Below the pieces are notes generated by a model. That model saw only the letters and a list, made by a program, of their open reading frames with translations, did not search any database and was not told the origin of the DNA. From Thalassotalea_H castellviae (GTDB lineage: Bacteria > Pseudomonadota > Gammaproteobacteria > Enterobacterales > Alteromonadaceae), in NCBI RefSeq assembly GCF_031846185.1, contig NZ_JAVRIF010000005.1, positions 242,878-306,877 on the forward strand: 64,000 nt of DNA, in the 5' to 3' direction. The position numbers were made by a program, and so were the translations under genes. The first letter of the stretch is position 1, and the number at the start of each line of letters is the position of its first letter. Positions 1 through 9,265 of this stretch are shown one piece after another.

Positions 1-35
1 AAACGACATACTTCAACTTCGGGTAATTCTGGCAT
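1..35 (-). CDS. mutM: MutM (Fpg), N-terminal fragment cut by the window edge
   Basis: On the minus strand an ATG at 35 opens MPELPEVEVCR and runs off the window. This is the invariant N-terminus of formamidopyrimidine-DNA glycosylase, which excises 8-oxoguanine; in the family Pro2 is the catalytic nucleophile (after Met removal) and Glu3 assists. The related Nei enzyme begins MPEGPE, so MutM fits better. Only 11 complete codons are visible. It lies 19 nt downstream of the ATP-grasp gene on the same strand and may be co-transcribed with it. In E. coli mutM follows rpmB-rpmG; here it does not. Confidence 0.8.
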   Translation of the reverse strand, partial: MPELPEVEVCR

Positions 36-54
36 TTATTTCATTCTTTTTTAG

Positions 55-957
55 TTATAAGGCAAGGTGATTCATTCGTTTCACAAATGCTTGTGCGAAG
101 CGAAGAGGTGATTGCTCATCCATATTGAAATATAAGGACGGTTCAATCAGTTCTGCTTCCATCAGCGCAAAGCCAGTTTGGTCACGAACAAAATCAACTC
201 GAGCATAAAGTGGCATAGTAAATAATTGACTGATCGCTTTCAGACATTGCTCCGCATGTTCAACCAAGGCGGGTTCAGGTTCAATCGTGGTTAAACGGCC
301 ACCATGCTCTTCTTGTACACGAAAATCATCGGGTTTTGGTGTTTTTAAAATGGCATGACTATATTCACCATTAAAATAAAACAATGAATATTCTCCTTCA
401 GCTAGGATAGCCTCCATAAAAGGTTGGATCATAAAATCACGACCACGAAAAGCACGATTAATTGCAGCAAGTGACTGTTTAGCATTGGCTTTAGTTAGCC
501 AAAAAGTATTGTCGGCATTGGCGCTAATTCGTGGTTTCAACACAATTTGTGGTTGGCTAAAATCGGCAAAATACTGATGTAAATCGTCTTCAGTAATTTC
601 CTCATTGGCTTGTAATGAATCTCGCCACAGCGTTGGCACTAAATTTACGCCACGTTCGGCTAGTTCTTTTAAGTAAATTTTATCAATATTCCAACGAACA
701 ATAGCTAAACTATTTTCAAGATGCGCGGTAGATTGTTCAATAGTTTCTAGTACTTGCAGAAAAGCTTCAGCATCTTCTTGATAGTCCCAAGGCGTTCGAA
801 TAATCACAGTATCATACTTATCCCAATCAACATTTTTTGCTCGCCATGAAACCACCTCAACGTGCCAACCAAGTGCAGATAAATGAGGCTCAAATAAATG
901 ATCATAAGCCTCAAAATCCTCTAATGTATCCATTGATAACACCGCGCATAATTTCAT
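55..957 (-). CDS. ATP-grasp domain protein (glutathione synthetase/DcsG-like ligase)
   Basis: A 300-residue soluble protein. The start is taken at the ATG at 957 (MKLCAVLSMD); a longer in-frame start at 1032 would run into the next gene. The IIRTPWDY stretch near residue 55 matches the R-T/S-x-WDY signature of ATP-grasp ligases related to O-ureido-serine cyclo-ligase. VLKPRISANADNTFWL around 165 fits the ATP-binding lysine region. YARVDFVRD followed by MEAELIEPSLYF near the C-terminus supplies the usual Mg2+-binding Asp/Glu/Asn set. The family joins a carboxylate to an amine using ATP through an acyl-phosphate. The substrate cannot be told from sequence. It sits between a membrane-anchored protein of unknown function and mutM. 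Confidence 0.75.
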   Translation of the reverse strand: MKLCAVLSMDTLEDFEAYDHLFEPHLSALGWHVEVVSWRAKNVDWDKYDTVIIRTPWDYQEDAEAFLQVLETIEQSTAHLENSLAIVRWNIDKIYLKELAERGVNLVPTLWRDSLQANEEITEDDLHQYFADFSQPQIVLKPRISANADNTFWLTKANAKQSLAAINRAFRGRDFMIQPFMEAILAEGEYSLFYFNGEYSHAILKTPKPDDFRVQEEHGGRLTTIEPEPALVEHAEQCLKAISQLFTMPLYARVDFVRDQTGFALMEAELIEPSLYFNMDEQSPLRFAQAFVKRMNHLAL

Positions 958-968
958 GATAAACAACC

Positions 969-1466
969 TTAATTGCCAAAAATTTGTGTAGGTAATAATT
1001 GAGCATAAATCTGTAGTGGTAAAACTGACCATAGTTGTGTTTGATGATTAAAAATCAGTAATTCATGTTCAGTTGTATGCAAGCTTAATAATAAGGCTTG
1101 CGGGTGTCCCGCCAATTCTACGCTTACAAGTAAAGCTAATTGTTCATCGATTCCGATGGGTTCATCAACGGGTGTAGCGATACTCTGTTGCCACGCCATC
1201 ATCATTTGTTCAAGTGCTTGCCCAGAGATATTGTCTGGAATTGCACGCCACGTTTTTCCGATGCGTTCTATCTTGATTTGCTGATTAATCGTTAACGTTA
1301 ATACCACAGCATTATCACCTAGTATGGGTGTTTCTTGCCGTACTTGTTGCTCAGTATTTTCCGCAGATGTAAAAACGTTATCATGAGTTGCGTTGATCAA
1401 TAAAATAAAGCCCAATACCGCAAAAATAATAACGTTATTCCATCCGGCACGAGAAAACTTAATCAT
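969..1466 (-). CDS. Membrane-anchored periplasmic protein of unknown function
   Basis: 165 residues. One hydrophobic segment at about residues 11-25 (VIIFAVLGFILLI), preceded by Lys and Arg, suggests an uncleaved anchor with the rest in the periplasm. The remainder is soluble and has no motif I recognise. The ATG at 1466 has AGG nine bases upstream. It ends 11 nt before the ATP-grasp gene, so the two probably form an operon that reads on toward mutM. It is divergent from the DUF885 gene. No function is proposed. Confidence 0.6.
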   Translation of the reverse strand: MIKFSRAGWNNVIIFAVLGFILLINATHDNVFTSAENTEQQVRQETPILGDNAVVLTLTINQQIKIERIGKTWRAIPDNISGQALEQMMMAWQQSIATPVDEPIGIDEQLALLVSVELAGHPQALLLSLHTTEHELLIFNHQTQLWSVLPLQIYAQLLPTQIFGN

Positions 1467-1608
1467 AATAAATACCTAACAAACCCTAAATTACGCAACA
1501 AATTACCAACACATGATACGAAACTAACTGACAAAACGCAGCGATTATTTTCATTAATTACCGTATAATAACCACAACAATAACAATCCCCTAAATAGGT
1601 TAATGACA

Positions 1609-3354
1609 ATGAGCAACACCTTTAAAAGCACTTGGTATAGTGTGTTATTAGCGCTTGCAATAAGCTGTTCAGCACAAGCTGGTGATAACAATACTAGCCA
1701 ACAATTTAAACAATTAATTGATGAACATTGGCAAACCGCCAATAAAGAGCAAATTTTTTTCCGTAAAGACCCTGATGCATTTCGTATGAACGGGAAATTG
1801 CCTGATATGTCAAAAGCTGGCCGTGATCGACGAGAAAAATATAATAATGAGTTATTACAACGATTAGCAAAAATAAACGTTAATGATTTATCGAGTGAAG
1901 ACCAAATTACTTATCGACTATTTAAATATGAACGTCAAACTGAAGCCAATAGCTACCAACAACTTGATCACTTATACCCGCTAAACTACTACTCAGGATT
2001 TGATAGTTACTTCGCCGGTGCTCCTGCCAATATGTCATTTTTAACTAAGCAAGATTATCAAAATTACTTGATTAGTTTGGCAGACTTTCCACGTTACAAC
2101 CAAGAGCATATTGATTCACTAAAAGAAGCTATTTCTGTAGGCCACGTGCATTATTGTGAAACATTCAGTAAATATCATAAAGGCATTAGTCAACACATTG
2201 TTGATGACGTGCAGCAAAGTGTTTTTTACGCACCATTTGCCAATATTCCCGCTAATTTTTCAGCTCAAGATAAACAACATTTTCGTGCCGCTGGATCGAA
2301 ATTGATTAAAGAGTCGATTATTCCAGAATACAAAAAATTCTATGAATTTTTCACTCAAGAATACATGGCCAACTGTCGCAGCAAAGTAGGCATTAGCGAA
2401 TTGGCTGGCGGTAAAGATTATTATAAATATTTAATCGAATTTTATACCACCACAGACATGACGGCGGATGAAATACATCAGTTAGGTTTAAATGAAGTCA
2501 AACGTATCCGCGAAGAAATGCAGACCATTATTGAGCAAGTCGGTTTTCAAGGTGACTTTAAAGCTTTCATTGAATTTTTAAGAACTGACGAACAATTTTA
2601 TACGACAACCGAACGCGATTTACTCGAAAAGGCCAGCTATATTACACGTAAAATGGCGGCACAATTGCCAAAATGGTTTTCCAAATTACCTCAGCAAACT
2701 TTTGATATTAAATCAGCACCCAATGGCGGAGCTTATTACGTGGCATCTGATGGAAGTGGCACCACATCTGGCACTTACTTTCTAGATACCAAAGACTTAA
2801 AAAGCCAGCCACTATATACCTTAGAAGCATTAACATTTCATGAAGCAGAGCCTGGCCATCACTTTCAAAGTGCCATTGCGCAAGAAGTGGATATGGCAGA
2901 ATTTAGAAAAACCCTATACCACGCAGCGTATGGTGAAGGCTGGGGGTTATATTCTGAAAGATTAGGTAAAGAAATTGGCTTTTATCAAGACCCTTATAGT
3001 GATTTTGGTCGTTTAACGTATGAAGCGTGGCGCGCTTGTCGCTTAGTAGTCGACACCGGTATGCATGCCAAAGGTTGGTCTCGACAACAAGCTATCGATT
3101 ATTTAGCCGAAAATACCGCGTTAAGTATTGCTGATGTTATTGGCCAAATTGACCGCTACATTAGCTGGCCAGCTCAAGCGTTATCATACAAAATTGGCGA
3201 AATTAAAATCAGACAATTACGTGCTCTAGCTGAACAAGAGTTAGGTGATAAATTTAATATCCGTAAATTCCATGACCAAATGCTCAAAAATGGCAGCTTA
3301 CCATTAGCCTTGTTAGAAGAGTTAACCAAAGATTGGATCGAACAACAGAAATAA
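1609..3354 (+). CDS. DUF885 family secreted putative metallopeptidase
   Basis: About 581 residues with a signal peptide ending SCSAQA-GD. The family hallmark HEAEPGHHFQ begins at about residue 411; it resembles a zinc-peptidase HExxH-like helix and is followed by YGEGWGLYSERLG, the second conserved DUF885 block. DUF885 proteins are treated as putative metallopeptidases or lipoprotein-like exported proteins; activity is rarely proven. Two ATGs (1603, 1609) are possible. The AGG at 1597 sits only 3 nt from the first but 9 nt from the second, so I chose 1609. A hairpin follows the stop. Signal peptide and motif are seen; peptidase activity is a family-level inference. Confidence 0.85.
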   Translation: MSNTFKSTWYSVLLALAISCSAQAGDNNTSQQFKQLIDEHWQTANKEQIFFRKDPDAFRMNGKLPDMSKAGRDRREKYNNELLQRLAKINVNDLSSEDQITYRLFKYERQTEANSYQQLDHLYPLNYYSGFDSYFAGAPANMSFLTKQDYQNYLISLADFPRYNQEHIDSLKEAISVGHVHYCETFSKYHKGISQHIVDDVQQSVFYAPFANIPANFSAQDKQHFRAAGSKLIKESIIPEYKKFYEFFTQEYMANCRSKVGISELAGGKDYYKYLIEFYTTTDMTADEIHQLGLNEVKRIREEMQTIIEQVGFQGDFKAFIEFLRTDEQFYTTTERDLLEKASYITRKMAAQLPKWFSKLPQQTFDIKSAPNGGAYYVASDGSGTTSGTYFLDTKDLKSQPLYTLEALTFHEAEPGHHFQSAIAQEVDMAEFRKTLYHAAYGEGWGLYSERLGKEIGFYQDPYSDFGRLTYEAWRACRLVVDTGMHAKGWSRQQAIDYLAENTALSIADVIGQIDRYISWPAQALSYKIGEIKIRQLRALAEQELGDKFNIRKFHDQMLKNGSLPLALLEELTKDWIEQQK

Positions 3355-3368
3355 CCTGTCATGCCCTG

Positions 3369-3406
3369 CCTGATGTGGATAATAAAAGATTTATTGTCAC
3401 ATCAGG
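3369..3406 (+). terminator. Hairpin after the DUF885 gene
   Basis: CCTGATGTG pairs with CACATCAGG, with a further TAATAAA/TTTATT stem inside. It lies just after the DUF885 stop and well before the DUF547 gene. There is no run of T after it, so it could be an mRNA-stabilising stem rather than a true intrinsic terminator. Confidence 0.5.
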
Positions 3407-3577
3407 TATTTCACGTCATCCCGTTGTATATTATCGATTCGCCATTAGTTTTTTCGATAATATTTGTACGCTATATAATACAAAGCCCCAAGTGTGATTA
3501 ATTATTATACTATTGTGAGCGACTCAAAGATAAGTTACCGTTACTTATCTATTTAAAAATCAATACAGGAAGTTACT

Positions 3578-4750
3578 ATGAATTTTACCAAAACATTGTT
3601 GCTAACCATCATGTTTTTAGTGAGTGTAAATGCCCTTGCGCTCGATAAAAAAACCTTAGAAAAGTTTAGCCAATACGATAATAATTCTGAGTTTGTCATC
3701 ATCTATGACGATGTAGAAGCGATCTTAAAAGCCTCTGTTCTATATATGGGTAATTCAACTCGACAAAAAGCGAAAAAATCTAAGGCCAGCATAGGCACCC
3801 GTTTTAGAAACAAAGTGAAAGCGTTAACCGATTTAGAAGGCAATCGTTTTCATTATGAAGCTTTTGATACCCCAGAGAAAATTCAGTTAATGACCAATGT
3901 CAGAAAAAGCTTAGAGTCGTTACCTAGCAATTCACCGTTACATTTTTTCTCTAAAGATGAACAACTTGCCTATTGGCTCAATTTATACAATGTTTCTTTG
4001 CTTGAGCAATTATTACTGATATACCCACGAAGAAATCTCGAATCACTCACTGAGAAAGGGCAATTATTTGATCAAAAAAACTTACTGGTTGACAACGAGA
4101 AGCTTAGTTTAAATGATATTAAGTCAATTGTGATTCATAATTTTGGCTATGATCCGTTATTAATATACGGCTTCCACCAAGGTTATATCGCAAGCCCAGA
4201 TATCAGAAGAGAGCCCTATACCGGCAAAAGAGTATGGAAAATTTTAGAACGCAATGCGAATTTATTTATTAACTCTAATCGCGGTACTTTTAGTGATGGT
4301 TCAAAAACCTTTAGAGTGTCAAAATTGTATGAACAAAACAAAGCTTTTTTTAAAGATTTTGATGAAGACTTAAGAGACCATTTAAAGAAATATTTAAATC
4401 GTTCTTATAAAAGCAAACTTCTTGCCACCGACGAAATTAAAACGAATACCACAAACTGGAAAATTGCCGACTTATACGGCACAGAAAGAAAATATGGTGG
4501 AAGTGTTTCAACAAGCTCAGCAGCACTGATTGATGCGTTTGTCGCTAAAGGACCAGATGGCATAAAAGAAAATGTTTCTTTTACAAATAGCGGTTATATG
4601 AACAGTAATATCACAAATTTCTCGCCACTCAAAGGAAGGTTCTCTGAGGCTCAAATTCAAAAAATGAAAACCATGATGAAACTGCAAGAGATAAGAAAAG
4701 GCACAGTAACCATCACTGACGAAGAAGAGAGTGAGAGCCAAGAAAAATAA
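3578..4750 (+). CDS. DUF547 domain exported protein
   Basis: 390 residues with a signal peptide (cleavage near NALA-LD). The block QLAYWLNLYNVSLLEQLL at about residues 130-147 is the core signature of DUF547 (usually FWINLYNA). It is followed by IKSIVIHNFGYDPLL and a C-terminal helical part. Homologues occur in bacteria and plants with no assigned reaction. A clear ribosome binding site (AGGAAG) stands 7 nt before the ATG. It is monocistronic by spacing, and its charged C-terminal tail (EEESESQEK) is probably disordered. The family call is confident; the function is unknown. Confidence 0.8.
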   Translation: MNFTKTLLLTIMFLVSVNALALDKKTLEKFSQYDNNSEFVIIYDDVEAILKASVLYMGNSTRQKAKKSKASIGTRFRNKVKALTDLEGNRFHYEAFDTPEKIQLMTNVRKSLESLPSNSPLHFFSKDEQLAYWLNLYNVSLLEQLLLIYPRRNLESLTEKGQLFDQKNLLVDNEKLSLNDIKSIVIHNFGYDPLLIYGFHQGYIASPDIRREPYTGKRVWKILERNANLFINSNRGTFSDGSKTFRVSKLYEQNKAFFKDFDEDLRDHLKKYLNRSYKSKLLATDEIKTNTTNWKIADLYGTERKYGGSVSTSSAALIDAFVAKGPDGIKENVSFTNSGYMNSNITNFSPLKGRFSEAQIQKMKTMMKLQEIRKGTVTITDEEESESQEK

Positions 4751-4768
4751 CACGTCCGAATAAGTTTA

Positions 4769-4814
4769 GGCCATAACATTACAGCGATACCTACCCATCG
4801 TCTTTGTTATGGCC
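4769..4814 (+). terminator. Possible terminator of the DUF547 gene
   Basis: GGCCATAAC pairs exactly with GTTATGGCC across a 28-nt loop, followed by ATTTTC. The stem is good but the loop is long and the T tract short, so the call is tentative. Confidence 0.35.
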
Positions 4815-4855
4815 ATTTTCTTAACCTACTTTATGAAAACCACAAGATTTTTATT

Positions 4856-5554
4856 ATGTGCGGCAGATTTAATGCAACCTTTGATAGCGGCGTAAAAAAG
4901 CTTTATACCCGTTTAAATATTAATAAAGTTATCGATAAGCCAATTGATAAACGTTTCGTTAAGGCGGCAGATGTTGTTTCTATTGTCAGAAGCAGAAACG
5001 AAAGTAGAGTGGTAGAAAATGCTATTTGGTGGTTATTGCTTGAACAAAGTGATAACGGCTTTAAACCGTCGAAATATACCTCGTTTAATACCCGATATGA
5101 TAAATTAAATACGCCTAGAAGTGCGGGATATCATGCTTTTCGCCATTCTCGTTGTATTTTTGCTGTCAAAGGTTTTGGTGAAACAGAGTTTAAAAATAAA
5201 AAACCGGTTCATTATTATGATATGCACGCAGAAAGCGGTGGGTTGTTACTAGGAGGCTTGTGCCGAGATTGGCTACATCCGCACACGGGTGAAGTGAAAA
5301 CGTCTTGCTCCATTATTACCTTGCCTGCACATGACAAACTCAAGCACATTCACAGCAAAGCCATGCCTTTAATTCTTCCGCAAGAAGATAACCTCGTCAA
5401 TGATTGGTTAAATACTGAAATTACCAATGTGGAATCATTTCATGACTTATTAATCCCTCGGATACCGCAAAATTTACTCGCTCAGCCAATCGATAAACCT
5501 TTGACTCATCTGGCGCTAGGTGAAGTTGAATTCATTGTAAAAGATGCGATTTGA
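4856..5554 (+). CDS. SRAP (YedK/HMCES) family protein, divergent
   Basis: 232 residues beginning MCGRF, the N-terminus of SRAP proteins: after Met removal Cys2 forms a thiazolidine crosslink with abasic sites in single-stranded DNA, shielding them. Visible counterparts of the active site are Cys2, Asn78 (FNTRYD), Glu109 (GFGE, where most members have GFYEW) and His166 (IHSKAMPLIL, where most have HDRMPVIL). The spacing and flanking residues depart from the usual form, so this is a sub-branch. No LexA-type operator was seen upstream. The crosslinking role is inferred from the family; the residues are seen. Confidence 0.82.
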   Translation: MCGRFNATFDSGVKKLYTRLNINKVIDKPIDKRFVKAADVVSIVRSRNESRVVENAIWWLLLEQSDNGFKPSKYTSFNTRYDKLNTPRSAGYHAFRHSRCIFAVKGFGETEFKNKKPVHYYDMHAESGGLLLGGLCRDWLHPHTGEVKTSCSIITLPAHDKLKHIHSKAMPLILPQEDNLVNDWLNTEITNVESFHDLLIPRIPQNLLAQPIDKPLTHLALGEVEFIVKDAI

Positions 5555-5650
5555 GCATTGTTCAAAGTATTAATTGACGATCTCATCGGCTAAAGACGAT
5601 AACATGATGGCTAAATTCGCTTTTACCGCAAAGAATGCCACCGACGAGTC

Positions 5651-7558
5651 TTATTCGTCTTTTGTGTGAAACTCCACCGTATGATCATCAACACCTAGCA
5701 CACTAGCTTGCACAATATGCTCATCATCAGTCAAGGTGATCAATCCAATACCACTGCCGTTATAAAGTGTATTGTCGACAGCATCATTTGGTTTTCTTAC
5801 CCGTATTTTCATTCGTCTGCGCTTAGTAAACCAATTAAGCGGTGAATACGGTGCATACAAATAACGATTTAATGTATCCAACCAATTCAGCAACTTAGCA
5901 GGAAATTGATTTTTAATACCGCTACAGGTAATTTGCACTATTTTTGACTTGCTGCGTTGAAAGCGATGCGTCACATCGTAAACAAAAGAGTAATGCACAT
6001 CACCCGAGAGAATAATAAACTCAGGCGGTGTTTTTACATGACGAAAAATATTCAGCATGACATTAGCCGTACCGGCGTGTGCCATCCAGTTTTCGGCATC
6101 CACCATTAATGGTTGACCGAAGAAGGTGAATATTCGTTGGATCGTTTCTATCATTTTCACCCCATAAATGGGTGCAGGTGACACTAAAATAACTTTTGGT
6201 TCGTTAATCAGCTCTTGCTGTAACTCTGACAACGCTTCCCAGTCCATTAAACCAGATGGCTTAGATGAACGACTTTCTGAACGCCAACGTTGTGTTCGAG
6301 TGTCAAGCACCACCACTTTTGGTGATGTTGCTAAACTGTAGTGCCACTGTTGCCAATCAAACAGTTTTTCAATTAAATCTACGTGCTGTTGAATGCCTTC
6401 GTCGGTAAAAAAATTATCGCATTGCTCATTTAACTCAGTGAACTTCTTTGGCGCATTGCCCCAGCCTTGACACAACCAATAACTGATTAAACTATTGCCA
6501 ATGATACGTTTTGAAAATGGATGTCCATATGCTGCTTCTTCCCAACCGCGAGTTAAGTTCCAGTCGTCGGTGATGTCATGATCATCAAAAATCATATAAC
6601 TTGGAATATGTGCTAATGCTCGTCTTACTTTCGATAAGCCTTCCACAAAACCTTCAATAATCATTTGTTCTTGTTGATATTGCTGTTGATATTCAACCGG
6701 TATTTTCGCCAGTGAAAAATCAATCAATTGCCACAATTGAGGAGACCAAACCAACAGATACATGGCGATATTTTCAGAAAAAGTGACTAAATGATTTTTC
6801 GAGTTAACTGAAGTAAAAATAGGCTTTTTACTGGCTGCAAAAAATTTTTCATAAACCGCTTTATTGGCTTTAGTGTAGGGTAATAATTGGTCGCGTTGAT
6901 AATAACAAAGTTCGCTGTTAAATAATCCTTCACTCTCATTGACAACCGCTCCTTCCCAGCTTTCGTGATACAAGCCCAGTAGCTCAATTACTTGGTGAAT
7001 TGCCACTAATGTTGGGCCAGCCACATCATCCGCATAAATTTGATCACCCGACATCATTAACATGGCAGGACGTTCATCATCACCATTTAAACTGCTAGCA
7101 ATGACATCATCAACTCGTTGTAAACCATCAGCACTATCAAAATGTGGTTTTCGACAAGAACCATGCAGCATAGTGTTGATATCGTGCGTAATAAAAAAGC
7201 TTGGGTACTTTTCATCTTGATATAAAAACTCAGTCAGTTGCTCACTAATCGATTGAGTCACGCCGTCATCAATAAATTCAAAGTTATAATGAAGCTTGCT
7301 TTTATAAGGAAGTGCTTGGTCAAAATCAATAGAAATTAGGTGTATAAATGCGTGCTTACCAATGGTGATCACTTGTTGCTCTTGTGGCGTTAGTGCACGG
7401 TCAAACAGTGAATCATTATCATGAAATAATTTAAAACTTAACGGAAAAGGCTTACTGGTAGCGAGCCAAAAAGTAAGTTGCTTCGCTTCAACATGCCTAA
7501 CAATAGGCCCTGACAGTAATGCTGGTAAGGTAGACAAATTATTGATAATAAATTTCAC
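5651..7558 (-). CDS. PhoD-like metallophosphatase (alkaline phosphatase D family)
   Basis: 635 residues. Metal-binding motifs of the calcineurin-like/PhoD fold are seen in order: HGSCRKP near 135, MSGDQIYADD near 165, MIFDDHDITDDWN near 335 and ILSGDVHYSFVYD near 525. PhoD enzymes hydrolyse phosphodiesters or phosphomonoesters with bound metal. There is no obvious Tat or Sec signal at the N-terminus, so this one is probably cytoplasmic, unlike secreted PhoD. The start is GTG at 7558 without a clear ribosome binding site, so the N-terminus is less certain. Monocistronic, downstream of ubiB on the same strand. Confidence 0.82.
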   Translation of the reverse strand: MKFIINNLSTLPALLSGPIVRHVEAKQLTFWLATSKPFPLSFKLFHDNDSLFDRALTPQEQQVITIGKHAFIHLISIDFDQALPYKSKLHYNFEFIDDGVTQSISEQLTEFLYQDEKYPSFFITHDINTMLHGSCRKPHFDSADGLQRVDDVIASSLNGDDERPAMLMMSGDQIYADDVAGPTLVAIHQVIELLGLYHESWEGAVVNESEGLFNSELCYYQRDQLLPYTKANKAVYEKFFAASKKPIFTSVNSKNHLVTFSENIAMYLLVWSPQLWQLIDFSLAKIPVEYQQQYQQEQMIIEGFVEGLSKVRRALAHIPSYMIFDDHDITDDWNLTRGWEEAAYGHPFSKRIIGNSLISYWLCQGWGNAPKKFTELNEQCDNFFTDEGIQQHVDLIEKLFDWQQWHYSLATSPKVVVLDTRTQRWRSESRSSKPSGLMDWEALSELQQELINEPKVILVSPAPIYGVKMIETIQRIFTFFGQPLMVDAENWMAHAGTANVMLNIFRHVKTPPEFIILSGDVHYSFVYDVTHRFQRSKSKIVQITCSGIKNQFPAKLLNWLDTLNRYLYAPYSPLNWFTKRRRMKIRVRKPNDAVDNTLYNGSGIGLITLTDDEHIVQASVLGVDDHTVEFHTKDE

Positions 7559-7649
7559 TTATGATTAACACGTTGTCGCTAGTGTATATCAAGGGAATTT
7601 ACATTATCAATAGGTTTTATAATTGGGAAACGTCAAGCTGTTTATGTGA

Positions 7650-7673
7650 AATAGGGGAGTAAAATGCTCCCCC
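7650..7673 (-). terminator. Probable terminator after ubiB
   Basis: GGGGAG (7654-7659) pairs with CTCCCC (7667-7672) over a 7-nt loop immediately beyond the ubiB stop, with TATTT following on the minus strand. It separates the ubi operon from the PhoD-like gene. Confidence 0.5.
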
Positions 7674-7675
7674 AA

Positions 7676-9241
7676 TCAGCTAAACATTATTGCTAAACTA
7701 ATAACCAAAGCACTTGCTATAATAGTATAAATCACTTTTTGGTTATCTTGCTGCTGCTGTTGCTGCATTTGTTTTAGCAAAGCCACTTGCTCTAATTGAC
7801 TTTCTTTACCATTTTTTAAATAGTCATAAACGAGATCAGGCAACTCAGGTAATTTTTCATTCCAGAAAGGGATATTTTCTCTGATTTTATTGAAAACCGC
7901 TTTCACGCCCATTTGTTCTTTGACCCAATTTTCGAGAAATGGCTTTGCGGTTTGCCATAAATCTAATTGCGGGTAAAGTTGCCGTCCAAGACCTTCGATA
8001 TACAACAAGGTTTTTTGCAATAGCACTAACTGCGGCTGCACTTCCATATTAAAACGTCTTGCGGTATTGAATAAATTAACCAATACCTGACCAAATGAAA
8101 TTTCAGCCAAAGGCTTATTAAAAATAGGTTCGCAAACCGTACGAATAGCAAATTCAAATTCATCGACACTTGTCCCAGCTGGCACCCAACCTGAGTCCAC
8201 GTGCAATTGAGCAACCTTGCGATAATCTCGATTAAAAAAGGCGACAAAATTTTCAGCTAAATAGCGTTTATCATCACGATTTAACGTACCAACAATACCG
8301 CAATCGATGGCAATCCAAGTAGGATCGGCAGGTTTGGTAGCATCAACAAATACATTACCAGGATGCATATCTGCATGAAAAAAACTATCACGAAATACTT
8401 GGGTGAAAAACACTTCGACACCGCGCTCTGCTAATAATTTCATATCAACATTTAGCTGGTGGAGCTGTTCAATATCGGCGACACCAATACCATAGATACG
8501 TTCCATAACAAGGACATTTTTGCTACTGAACTCACTATAAATATCAGGCACATAAAGCACATGATCATTTTCTCGACCTTGACTGAAGTTACGCTTTAAT
8601 TGAATGGCATTAGCGGCTTCTCGATTTAGATCGAGTTCATCTAAAATCGTCTTTTTATATTCAGCAACCACTTCTTTAGGTCGTAATCGTTTGCCGTCGG
8701 GTAACCATCTTGAAAAAATACCGGCAAACATCGCCATTACTTTAATATCAGCATGAATCACTTTGTCAATCTTAGGACGCAATACTTTAATCACGACTTT
8801 CTTTGCTTGATCAGTTTGTTTTAATGTCGCGGTATGAACTTGTGCAATGGATGCAGATGCTAAAGGGGTTAAGTCAAAGTCTTCAAAAGATTGTAAAAAC
8901 TCCTCTTTTCCTATGGCATCAATAATTAATTGTTGCGCAATTTCGCCATCAAATGCTGTCACTTGATCTTGAAGTAATGCTAATTCATTTGAAAAATCGT
9001 CAGGTAATAAATCGCGTCGTGTTGATAACATTTGACCAAATTTAATAAACACTGGGCCAAGTGATTCAATTGCTAATCTAAAGCGTAGAGCTAAGGCTTT
9101 ATCTTTGTGTTTATTTCTGATCCAAAAGACACTAAATCGGGCACATTTGATGTACCAAGGAATAGACTTTTTCGGTAATAATTCATCTAAACCAAAGTTT
9201 AAAAACGTTTTAACGATGCGATATAAACGAAAACTACTCAC
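7676..9241 (-). CDS. ubiB: UbiB, ubiquinone biosynthesis atypical kinase/ATPase
   Basis: 521 residues, the usual length. The family signatures are present: KFGQMLSTRRDLLP (the KxGQ region) near residue 66, the alanine-rich loop ASASIAQVH near 127, the catalytic-like HADMHPGN near 290, AIDCGIVG near 315, and a hydrophobic C-terminal segment (about 500-519) that anchors it in the inner membrane. UbiB has ATPase activity and supports the aerobic ubiquinone-8 pathway, probably by handling lipid intermediates for the Ubi complex. The GTG start at 9241 has AGGA 7 nt upstream. It is the third gene of ubiE-ubiJ-ubiB, 24 nt after ubiJ. A polyglutamine stretch precedes the last membrane segment. Confidence 0.96.
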   Translation of the reverse strand: MSSFRLYRIVKTFLNFGLDELLPKKSIPWYIKCARFSVFWIRNKHKDKALALRFRLAIESLGPVFIKFGQMLSTRRDLLPDDFSNELALLQDQVTAFDGEIAQQLIIDAIGKEEFLQSFEDFDLTPLASASIAQVHTATLKQTDQAKKVVIKVLRPKIDKVIHADIKVMAMFAGIFSRWLPDGKRLRPKEVVAEYKKTILDELDLNREAANAIQLKRNFSQGRENDHVLYVPDIYSEFSSKNVLVMERIYGIGVADIEQLHQLNVDMKLLAERGVEVFFTQVFRDSFFHADMHPGNVFVDATKPADPTWIAIDCGIVGTLNRDDKRYLAENFVAFFNRDYRKVAQLHVDSGWVPAGTSVDEFEFAIRTVCEPIFNKPLAEISFGQVLVNLFNTARRFNMEVQPQLVLLQKTLLYIEGLGRQLYPQLDLWQTAKPFLENWVKEQMGVKAVFNKIRENIPFWNEKLPELPDLVYDYLKNGKESQLEQVALLKQMQQQQQQDNQKVIYTIIASALVISLAIMFS

Positions 9242-9265
9242 AACAATTCCTAATTAGACAATACA

